Assembly (NCBI RefSeq): GCF_003703975.1
Contig: NZ_QTJY01000010.1
Coordinates: 204,503 to 268,502 of the forward strand
DNA: 64,000 nt
Origin: Larkinella soli
GTDB taxonomy: Bacteria > Bacteroidota > Bacteroidia > Cytophagales > Spirosomataceae
Direction of reading: 5' to 3'
Part shown: in pieces, positions 55,620 to 63,800 of the stretch
Layout of the letters: the number at the start of each line of letters is the position of its first letter
How positions within the stretch are numbered: the stretch's first letter is position 1
Notes under the pieces: generated by a model
What the model was told of the DNA's origin: nothing
What the model saw: the letters and a program-made list of their open reading frames with translations, nothing else
Database searches by the model: none
Position numbers and translations under genes: made by a program

Positions 55620-56186
55620 ATGACCGTTCCCTCCCCAGATATCGCCGGATTGTTGAAGGATTGCCAGAACGGTAATCGCAGAAGCCAGGAGCAGCTCTAC
55701 CGGCAGTTCTACGGCTATGCGATGGGCATCTGTCTGCGCTACTCCTACAACCGGGATGAAGCGGTGGAGATTCTGAACGACGGCTTTATGAAGGTGTTTA
55801 CCCGAACCAGTCTGTATCGTCCCGAAGTACCGTTCAAGATGTGGCTGCGCCGGATTATGATCAATACCGCGCTCGATTATTACCGCCAGCATCTGAAACA
55901 CCGGTATCACGAGGACATCAGCCAGGCCGGGGACCTGCCGAACGCCGAAGCCAGCGCCCTCGACCAGCTGAGTCATGAGGAGTTGATGGAAGTCGTTCAG
56001 CTGCTGACGCCTGCCTACCGGGTCGTTTTCAACCTATACGCCATCGATGGGTTTACCCATGAAGAAATCGCCGGACAGCTGGGAATTTCGGTCGGAACGT
56101 CGAAATCGAACCTGGCCAGAGCCCGTGACCAATTGAAGCAACTATTAATTCGCAGATGCCATGAGTGTGCAAGATCTTCCCGATGA
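55620..56186 (+). CDS. ECF-type sigma-70 factor
   Basis: 188 residues from the ATG at 55620; a longer frame from 55509 would overlap the lipoprotein gene. Region 2 is visible at about 25-95 (YRQFYGYAMGICLRYSYNRD, EILNDGFMKVFTRTS) and region 4 at about 130-185 (LTPAYRVVFNLYAIDGFTHE, IAGQLGISVGTSKSNLARAR). It would direct RNA polymerase to a stress or envelope regulon. Its end overlaps the start of the next gene by 26 bases, so the pair is coupled and the downstream protein is its likely anti-sigma factor. Confidence 0.94.
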   Translation: MTVPSPDIAGLLKDCQNGNRRSQEQLYRQFYGYAMGICLRYSYNRDEAVEILNDGFMKVFTRTSLYRPEVPFKMWLRRIMINTALDYYRQHLKHRYHEDISQAGDLPNAEASALDQLSHEELMEVVQLLTPAYRVVFNLYAIDGFTHEEIAGQLGISVGTSKSNLARARDQLKQLLIRRCHECARSSR

Positions 56187-57786
56187 CGAGTTGGACAGAC
56201 TCTTCCGGGCATCTGCCGAAGAGTTTGAGCCACCCTACAACCCCGACGACTGGGCCGATATGCGCCGTCGTCTGGACGATGACGACCGTTCCCGGTTCAT
56301 CGACCGGTTCGTGTATTGGGGGCTGCCCATTCTGTTGCTGCTGGTTACGGCCGTCTCGCTGCTGACGCGGGAACCCGCTTCTTTTCCGGCCGGTGAGAGA
56401 CCGACGGGCGCAAAACCATCGTCCGGGAGTCCGTCGTCCGGAAATCCGGCGGCTTCCGTGCCGGCTGACGGTTCGGCCGGGAGCCCGGCGCGTGCGTCGG
56501 CTCCGGAAACCACCTCGTCCGCTTCGCCGGAGACGGCCTCCGCGCCGGTCATATCCGATGGGGGGGCCTCCGGGTTCCGCCCGGTGGAACCGGCGGATCG
56601 CAGCGGCTCCCGCTCCACAAGGCCGGAGTCGACTCCCGCGACCTCCCGCCCGGGCGGGAAACGGGTTACCAGCGCGGCACCGGTTCCGGGTCGTCGCCGG
56701 TCGGTTCCCGGAGCGGCCGACAATGCCGTGGGCGGAAAGACAAAAATTACAAAAACCGGAGCGGCCTCCCGACCGACCCGTTACGACCTGAAAATACAAC
56801 CTGAAAGCATTCCGGCAGGCACCCCCTCCCGAACCGTAAACCGCAGCAACGGCGGCCGGCAAAACCCGCCGGCCGACCTCCGGCTCTCCGGCACCGTCGG
56901 GAACGTCGGGGAAACCACCCGTCCATCAGGCCGCGGAACGGCCCGGCCCGGGAACGTTCCTTCGGCTACCGGGCAAACTCCGGGGGCGGCCGATGCGGGA
57001 ACCGTGCCGGTATCGGCGCCGTCGGCCCCGGAGTCGGATCGATTCCGGCTGTCCACCGACCCGGCTCTGCTGGCGGCCCGGGGTCTGGCCGTCCGGACGG
57101 AAATGGCCCTGCCTGAGGTGTATTTTGAACCGGTGCCCCCGCCGGTCCGCACCGGTCCGGCCCTTCCGTCGGTACCGGTAGTGGGCTTCCCCGCGATCTC
57201 CGTTCGGGCGGTGGGTTTCACGGACCTGAATTTTGTCGGAAAAAGCAAAGACCCGGCCCTGAATGCCGGTTACGGACTGCTGGGCGAATACCGTTTTCTG
57301 CGCCGGTTCACGATCCAGACCGGGGTGCTGCGGTCGGTGAAAAAGTACACGGCACCCGGTAATGCCTACACCTATCCGTCGCACTGGTACCAGTCGTTCA
57401 AGCCGGAGAGCGTAGGGGCCGTCTGCACGATTCTGGATATTCCGGTCAATCTGCGTTTCGACCTGCTGCTGAACGAACGCCGGCGGTGGTTCGTCTCCTC
57501 CGGGGTTTCGTCGTATTACATGCAGAAAGAAGATTACAAGTACAAGTATCCCTACGGAACCACCGGCATCCGGTATTGGGGCTGGAACGGTCACACCGAC
57601 TGGTTTGTGGCCAGCCATCTGAATCTTTCGGTCGGTTATGAACGGAGTTTCAGCACGAGCGGGCCGTTCCGGCGGTTTTCGTGGCAGGCCGAGCCGTTCC
57701 TGAAGGCGCCTTTTCAGGGGGTCGGATTCGGGAAGATCCGGTTAACGAGTGCCGGCATTTTCTTTTCGGTACGTTACCGGCTGTAA
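56161..57786 (+). CDS. Predicted dual-membrane-spanning anti-sigma protein (Dma-like)
   Basis: 541 residues. The cytosolic N-terminus (1-50; DELDRLFRASAEEFEPPYNP, DDWADMRRRLDDDD) is of the type that binds ECF sigma factors in Bacteroidota. One membrane helix lies at about 51-69 (VYWGLPILLLLVTAVSLL). A long Pro/Ala/Ser/Gly/Arg-rich linker (about 70-340) is followed by an outer-membrane beta-barrel (about 345-541; NAGYGLLGEYRFLRRFTIQT, LNLSVGYERSFSTSG, FFSVRYRL end). This is the layout reported for the Dma anti-sigma proteins of Bacteroides thetaiotaomicron. The overlap with the sigma gene supports the role; the double anchoring is inferred. Confidence 0.82.
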   Translation: MSVQDLPDDELDRLFRASAEEFEPPYNPDDWADMRRRLDDDDRSRFIDRFVYWGLPILLLLVTAVSLLTREPASFPAGERPTGAKPSSGSPSSGNPAASVPADGSAGSPARASAPETTSSASPETASAPVISDGGASGFRPVEPADRSGSRSTRPESTPATSRPGGKRVTSAAPVPGRRRSVPGAADNAVGGKTKITKTGAASRPTRYDLKIQPESIPAGTPSRTVNRSNGGRQNPPADLRLSGTVGNVGETTRPSGRGTARPGNVPSATGQTPGAADAGTVPVSAPSAPESDRFRLSTDPALLAARGLAVRTEMALPEVYFEPVPPPVRTGPALPSVPVVGFPAISVRAVGFTDLNFVGKSKDPALNAGYGLLGEYRFLRRFTIQTGVLRSVKKYTAPGNAYTYPSHWYQSFKPESVGAVCTILDIPVNLRFDLLLNERRRWFVSSGVSSYYMQKEDYKYKYPYGTTGIRYWGWNGHTDWFVASHLNLSVGYERSFSTSGPFRRFSWQAEPFLKAPFQGVGFGKIRLTSAGIFFSVRYRL

Positions 57787-57889
57787 CAACACTTTTAAAG
57801 GCAGATGAATCGTTTGTTGGAAGAGCCGCGTAAATAAGAAAGTCCCGGTGCCCGGAAGTCAGGCAATCAACACAACCTAATTTTTCACT

Positions 57890-58369
57890 ATGGAAACCCA
57901 AAAAAACGAAACGATCAAGCGGGGTGAGTTTTTACGCAGCCTGGGCATGAGCAGCGCAGCACTGATGGCATTTTACTGCATGGGAACGCTGACGTCCTGC
58001 TCCAAAGGGGGTGACGACGACCCGGACCCGAACAACGGGGGCACCGGTGCCAAGGTCGATTTTACCCTGGACCTCAATAGCAACGATTTCAAAATTCTGA
58101 AGGAGACCGGCGGATTCGCCTATAAGGACAACGTTCTGATCGCCCGCGCCAAAAGCGGCAATTACGTGGCTCTCTCTAAAATCTGTACCCACGAAAACAA
58201 CCTGGTGGCCTATCGCTCCATCAACGACGACTTTTACTGTGCCACGCACGGCTCGGTTTTTGATCTGACGGGCAAGGTAACCGTTCCGGCCGGCGGAGCG
58301 GGTCAGGCCAACCTCAAAACCTACAAAACCGCCCTCAGCGGCACCAACCTGCGCGTATTCGAGGACTAA
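57890..58369 (+). CDS. Rieske-type [2Fe-2S] lipoprotein
   Basis: 159 residues. The signal-like N-terminus (KRGEFLRSLGMSSAALMAFY) ends in LTSC (lipid Cys 37). The Rieske ligands are Cys 99 and His 101 (CTHE), then Cys 117 and His 120 (CATHGS). A flexible Gly/Asp-rich linker joins them to the anchor. In bc1-type complexes Rieske proteins take electrons from quinol; here no bc1 genes are near, but the next gene encodes a b561-like membrane protein 3 bases away, so the two may form a small electron-transfer unit. Confidence 0.92.
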   Translation: METQKNETIKRGEFLRSLGMSSAALMAFYCMGTLTSCSKGGDDDPDPNNGGTGAKVDFTLDLNSNDFKILKETGGFAYKDNVLIARAKSGNYVALSKICTHENNLVAYRSINDDFYCATHGSVFDLTGKVTVPAGGAGQANLKTYKTALSGTNLRVFED

Positions 58370-58372
58370 CGT

Positions 58373-59071
58373 ATGAAGTATCTGCTGTCGGTTGCCTGTC
58401 TTCTTTTCGTATTCTGTGCTCTGACCGTCAGGGCGCAGGATACGACCCGCGTGACTACCGCGACGCCCGCGGACACGAGCATCAATGCTTCCGGGGCCGA
58501 GAGCCTCCTCGAAGAACTGTCCGACAGTACGTCGGGCGGCCAGGAGCTTCTGCCGAAAAAGATGGTTTTCACCCAGCGACCTTTCTGGGGGCCGAAGGGG
58601 CTGTTCCGGGTGACCAACATCGCCCCGCTGACCCCCGAAGGCCGCGCGAAGGAACTGAAAATCCGGCGCACGATGCTGGTGACGCACCAGGTGCTGGGCT
58701 TCGTCACGCTGGCGGGCATGATTACGCAGGGGATTCTCGGCACCCGTCTGTATAATGCGAAGGGGGCGGATTACGCCCGGATCAGAGAGCGGCACGAAAC
58801 CGTGGCGACGTTCATCAACTGGTCGTACGGCGCCACGGCCCTGCTCTCCCTGACGGCTCCGCCCCGGCTTCCGACCGCCAGCCAGCGGAAGGGATTCAAC
58901 TCGCTGAAGATCCACCGGGGTCTGGCGTTCGTACACCTGGCCGGCATGATCACCACCAACGTTCTGGCGCGGAGGATTTCGGGCAACCCGGACCTGAAGC
59001 CGTATCACCGGGCGGCCGCCTTCACCACCTTTGCCTCATTTGCCGCGGCCATCGTCATCATTAAATTCTGA
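58373..59071 (+). CDS. Histidine-rich four-helix membrane protein, b561-like
   Basis: 232 residues with a signal peptide (LLSVACLLFVFCALTVRAQ), a linker, then four membrane segments (about 102-123, 142-160, 182-200, 213-231). Histidines sit at or just before each helix start: His 105, His 141, His 181 (and His 188) and His 212. This is the spacing expected for haem ligands in cytochrome b561-type proteins. No family is recognised with certainty. The 3-base gap after the Rieske gene and the following YceI gene suggest an electron or quinone-handling role. Confidence 0.7.
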   Translation: MKYLLSVACLLFVFCALTVRAQDTTRVTTATPADTSINASGAESLLEELSDSTSGGQELLPKKMVFTQRPFWGPKGLFRVTNIAPLTPEGRAKELKIRRTMLVTHQVLGFVTLAGMITQGILGTRLYNAKGADYARIRERHETVATFINWSYGATALLSLTAPPRLPTASQRKGFNSLKIHRGLAFVHLAGMITTNVLARRISGNPDLKPYHRAAAFTTFASFAAAIVIIKF

Positions 59072-59092
59072 ATCAACCCGGAGAGAATCACC

Positions 59093-59680
59093 ATGAAGAC
59101 GTTTTCCATTTTCAGGCTGACAGGCCGGTTGTTGCTTGTCGGCGCAGGACTTCTCGTCCTTTTCCAAACCGCCTATAGCCAGACGCCGGCCAAACGGAAG
59201 CTGATGGCCGACCGGTCGAAGTCCACGATCACCTACGCCATGAGCCACCCGATGCACAGCTTCGAAGGGGTCAGCCATGATGTGGCCTGTGTGATGGTCA
59301 TGGATGAAGCCGGTAAAATCGAGAGTGTGGCCGCCGTTGCCAAGGTGTCGAGTTTCGACAGCCAGAACGCCAACCGGGATTCTCACGCGCTGGAAACGCT
59401 CGAAGCGTTAAAATATCCGAAGGTGACGTTTGCGGCCAACGACGTCCAGCAACAGGGCAACAACCTGATCATCAAAGGGAATTTAACTTTTCACGGCGTC
59501 ACGAAGCCGGTGGTGATTCAGGGCACCCGCCAGGATGAAAACGGCCAGACCACCGTCCGGGGCGACTTCCAGATCCGGCTTTCCGATTACAAGGTGGAGC
59601 GCCCCAGCCTGATGATGGTTCCGGTGAACGAAGAAGTGAAGCTGACGTTCAACATGGTGTTCCGGACAACGGCGTCGTGA
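59093..59680 (+). CDS. YceI-family periplasmic lipid-binding protein
   Basis: 195 residues with a signal peptide (LLLVGAGLLVLFQTAYSQ). The YceI lipocalin-like barrel has the usual strands: DRSKSTITYAMSHPMHSFEG, SSFDSQNANRDSHALETLE, LTFHGVTKPVVIQGT and the end VNEEVKLTFNMVF. YceI proteins bind isoprenoid lipids such as quinones in the periplasm and often lie beside b561-type genes, which supports the redox reading of this operon. A nested repeat follows the stop. Confidence 0.94.
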   Translation: MKTFSIFRLTGRLLLVGAGLLVLFQTAYSQTPAKRKLMADRSKSTITYAMSHPMHSFEGVSHDVACVMVMDEAGKIESVAAVAKVSSFDSQNANRDSHALETLEALKYPKVTFAANDVQQQGNNLIIKGNLTFHGVTKPVVIQGTRQDENGQTTVRGDFQIRLSDYKVERPSLMMVPVNEEVKLTFNMVFRTTAS

Positions 59681-59683
59681 ACT

Positions 59684-59933
59684 ACCCCCAACCCCCTGAG
59701 AGCTTGTTTGGGGAAGCGGTTTGTCATCCCGACGCAGGAGGGATCTCGGGGCTCGACGCTCCAGATGGCGGGTCATTCAGCCACCAGATCCCTCCTGCGT
59801 CGGGATGACAAGCCGCCCGGAAGGGCAAAAATCCTTCCCCAAACAACCTCTGAGAGGGGACTTAACGCTTCCAGCCAGGCACTGCGGAGCTAAGCCCCTC
59901 TCAGGGGCCGGGCCGCCGGTGCGGGTTGGGGGT
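59684..59933. repeat. Composite nested palindrome: family B inside family A-like arms
   Basis: Outer arms ACCCCCAACCC (59684-59694) and GGGTTGGGGGT (59923-59933). Next are CCCCTGAGAG (59693-59702) with CTCTCAGGGG (59898-59907), and TTGTTTGGGGAA (59704-59715) with TTCCCCAAACAA (59835-59846). Inside is a perfect 24-base inverted repeat of family B (59723-59746 and 59786-59809, starting GTCATCCCGACGCAGG). The nesting order is the reverse of that at 47.6-48.0 kb. The right edge touches the stop codon of coxC. Confidence 0.85.
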
Positions 59934-60538
59934 CAGATCCCGTGGTGAATCAGCAGAAACAGGAAGACGAAGATCCAGAGGACGTCCACGAAATGCCAGT
60001 ATAAGGTAATCAACTGGATTTTAAGCCGATTGGGTGGGTTTACGCTATAGACGAAGGCGTCGATATAAGGCAGCCGGCGCAGGGCTTCGGCAAAGGCAAC
60101 GCCCAGAAACAGCAGCCCGAACAGAATATGCAGCAGGTGAAGGCCCGATAAGACATAGAGAAAACTGCTTGACGGATTCGTCTGCAGATAAACGCCCTTC
60201 AGCACCAGCTCCCGCCAGCCCAGCACCTGCAGCACTACGAACAGAATCCCCAGAAACAGCGTCGTTCCCAGATAAAGCCGGTATTGCCCGAACCGTTCGC
60301 GCCGGAAAGCGCCGTTGGCGATGTGGAGCGTCAGACTGCTCGACACGATGACGGCCGTACTGGCCAGAAAGACCATGGGAATCGGAACGTCACGCCAGTC
60401 CGAACCGGCCCGCCGAATGACGTAAATAGCGAGAAGGACGGTAAATAAAAGGACACTTCCACCCATACTCAACCAAAGCATGAAACGCTTCGGCTCCCGG
60501 CGACGAGTGATGAAATTGTTCTTGGGTCGGGTTTCCAT
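59933..60538 (-). CDS. Cytochrome c oxidase subunit III (haem-copper oxidase), orphan copy
   Basis: 201 residues from the ATG at 60538. Five membrane segments, with family signatures LHLLHILFGLLFLGVAFAEA and YWHFVDVLWIFVFLFL. Subunit III proteins of this short type go with caa3 or bo3-type oxidases. The window has no subunits I or II beside it, so this is an isolated copy. The minus-strand gene ends inside a palindromic repeat. Confidence 0.9.
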   Translation of the reverse strand: METRPKNNFITRRREPKRFMLWLSMGGSVLLFTVLLAIYVIRRAGSDWRDVPIPMVFLASTAVIVSSSLTLHIANGAFRRERFGQYRLYLGTTLFLGILFVVLQVLGWRELVLKGVYLQTNPSSSFLYVLSGLHLLHILFGLLFLGVAFAEALRRLPYIDAFVYSVNPPNRLKIQLITLYWHFVDVLWIFVFLFLLIHHGI

Positions 60539-60727
60539 CGGACGACATAACAGGCAATAAGACGTACTGACAGGCAAACGCCTGGGAAACGAAAATGGTT
60601 TGTTCGGGTTGGAATTCAACAAAAATTAAAAACCGTGGTTTCTCCCGGCCATCGCCCTTTTTCTCCTTGTTTATTCCATGAATATTATTGAAAATTACTA
60701 CTATAGTTACCGTTTAACTTATTTAGG
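60539..60727. other. AT-rich intergenic region
   Basis: With the segment to 60868 it forms a gap of 330 bases between the divergent coxC and the modular dehydrogenase. It is AT-rich and contains the promoter below; no RNA gene was recognised. Confidence 0.4.
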
Positions 60728-60735
60728 TATATTTG
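60728..60735 (+). promoter_or_regulatory. -7 promoter element of the modular dehydrogenase gene
   Basis: TATATTTG matches TAnnTTTG, 133 bases before the ATG at 60869, implying an unusually long leader. Confidence 0.45.
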
Positions 60736-60868
60736 CCGACGACAAAATTGTGTGCACCATTTACTTGTAGCCCGATTTTTGTTGGTTAAATTACCGGCGA
60801 ATCCTGTTCTGCCTATCCATTCTTCATTGCTGGTCGAGGTGCTTTTTTGAATCAATAACCCATATTTT

Positions 60869-63800
60869 ATGCTAAACTTTTCTACCTCACGTAGTTGTGT
60901 CTTACTGTTCCTATGTCTGTTAATCACCATGACAGGCTATGGGCAGGTTGGAGTCAACCTGGAGGACCAGATTTATGCAGGTTCGTTCAGGGGTGCGACA
61001 GGGATGGTCTTCGACAAGGCCGGCAACCTGTATGTAACGGGAAAACTCGGTTATGTCTACCGGGTGAAGCGGGGAGAGACAACGGCTACCACCTGGCTCG
61101 ACATTACCGAAGAGGTCGCTTCCTATGGAGACCACGGATTGCTAAGTATAGCGCTGGACCGCAACTTCCTGGAAAACGGGCGGTTCTATCTGTACTACAT
61201 CGTGGACATGTACCACTACAAGAATTTCGGAAAGCCGGGCTACGACCCCAAAGGCAATCTGGAAAACACGCCTACCTTCGGCCGGGTCGTGCGCTACACG
61301 GCCAATGTGAAAGGAGATTTCTCGGTCGACAAGGGCAGCCGTAAAATCCTGCTGGGCGAAACGCACGATACCGGTGTGCCGGTGGTCACGCTGTCGCACG
61401 CCGGCGGGGGCATGACGATGGGTTCGGACGGGACGCTCCTGGTCGGAACCGGCGACGCGGCCAGTTTTGCGGAAGCGGACATCGGGTGCAGCACCACCAC
61501 CTGGTATGTGAAGGCCATGCAGGAGGGCATCATCAAGTATACCGTCACGCCCGGCACCACCAATCCTGAACCCTGCAACACCCCCGGATATTACGACGGG
61601 ACCCGCAAGACGGAAAACATCGGCGCCTACCGCTCCCAGGTGCTCTACTCCTTATGCGGTAAAATTCTGCGGCTCGACCCTGAAACCGGCAACGGCCTGC
61701 CTTCCAACCCGTTTTATGACGCCGGTAAAAACGCACGCGATCCCCAGAACCGCATCTATGCGCTCGGTTTCCGGCAGGCTTTCAAGGTTGACGTTCGCCC
61801 GGGTACGGGCAGTCCCAACCCGCAGGACGGCAACCCCGGGGTCATCTACGTCGGTGATGTCGGTTTTTCAAGCTGGGAAGAAATCGACGTCATCGAAAAA
61901 CCGGGTCAGAACTTCGGCTGGCCGTATTATGAAGGCATCGCCAAAGGCCGTGAATGGTTCCAGCGCTTTACCACCTTCATGCCCGCCACCCCCGTGAAGC
62001 CCCGCGTACAATGGCGGGATAATAAAAACACCGAGATGGTCAAGGGCGATACCCCCATCAGCCTCAATAAAGTGGCTATCGACGGGGGCTGCGTGCTCGG
62101 TGGAGTGTGGCACGAAGGCGGAGGAAATTATCCGGCCGACCTCCAGAACACCTATTTTTTCGGAGACTATGTAGCCGGTTCGGTGCTGAAACTTAACTTC
62201 GGCCATGACGAGCAGCCGGAAACGAACAGCCTGCTCAAGATCGTTCCGAAAGTGATCGGGCTGCCCGGCGGTGACCACCATACATCTTTCGCCTTCAACC
62301 CGGTCGACCGGAACATCTACTACGTCACACTGGGGGAAGCCGGGGTAGCCCGTCGGCTCGTCGCCAGCGGCAACCAGCCTCCCACGGCCGTCATCAATAC
62401 GGATAAGCAGTTCGGCAGCAGCCCACTGACGGTGGCGTTTTCCGCCAAAGACTCCTACGATCCGGAAGGGAAGGCGCTGAAATATGAATGGACCATCGAC
62501 GGGACCAAGTACACCACGATGGACGTCACCAAAACCTTCACCAGCACCACACCGGTCACCTATTCCGTTACGCTGAAGGTTACCGACGATCAGACCAAAA
62601 CCAGTACGGCCCAGACGGTGATCTCGGTGAACAACACTCCTCCGACGGTGCTGTCCACCTCGGTCGATAACCTGAACCAGATCAACATCAACAACCCGTA
62701 CACCATCAATCTGGACGCTACGGCAACCGATGCGGAATCCCCGGACCAGTTGTCGTATAAGTGGACGGTCTACCTCTACCACAACGACCACCGGCATGCC
62801 GTGACGACCGTCAATACCAAGACGGGGTCGGCTACGGTATCGGAAGGCTCCTGCGACGGGTCGGCGAGTTACTGGTACGGCGTCGAACTGGTGGTGACCG
62901 ATGCCAGCGGCCTGTCGACCACTTATACGAAGAATGTCTACCTGGATTGTCCGGGCAGCTCACAGACCATCAACTTCCCGGCCATCGCCGACCGGGCACC
63001 CACCGATCCGCCGTTCACCCCGCAGGTGTCGGCCAGTTCGGGTCTGCCCATCAGTCTGTACTCCGTCGAGGGGCCGGCCTTTATCAGCAGCGGCCAGGTA
63101 AACCTGACCGGTGGCCTGGGCCGCGTCACCATCCGGGCAACGCAGCACGGGAACCAGACTTATAAGTACGCCCGGCCGGTCGAACAGTCGTTCATGGTAA
63201 CGAGCAACCCCGGGCAGACCCCGGATACGCAGGCCCCCTCCGCCCCCACCGGTCTGGCCGCTTCGAACATCACCCAGACCTCGTTGCGGCTGGACTGGAA
63301 CAGCGCCACCGACAACGTGGGCGTCACGGGGTACGATGTGTATCAGAACAACGTCAAAATCAATACGAGCAACGTCAACGGCACGACGTTCAACGTTTCG
63401 GGGCTCACAGCCAATACCACGTACTCGTTCTTCGTCCGCGCCCGGGATGCGGCAGCCAACTTCTCCGGCAACAGCAATACGGTTTCACCTACTACGCTGA
63501 ACACCCCTCCGGGTAATCAGCCACCGACGGCCCCGGCGGCACCCACGCTGACGGCGACGATCAACACGGCTTACTCGACGACGCTGCCGGCTTTCAGTGA
63601 TCCGAATGGCGATGCGCTGACTTACAGTCTGACGGGCACGCTGCCCTCGGGCGTGAGCTTCAACGCCCAGACCCGGGTGCTGAGCGGGACGCCCACCCAG
63701 ACGGGCACCTTCAATCTGACCTATGCCGCCAATGACGGGCAGGCGTCGGCCAGCACGGGCGTCACCCTGACGGTCAACCCGGCCGGCGAGCCGGGTCCGG

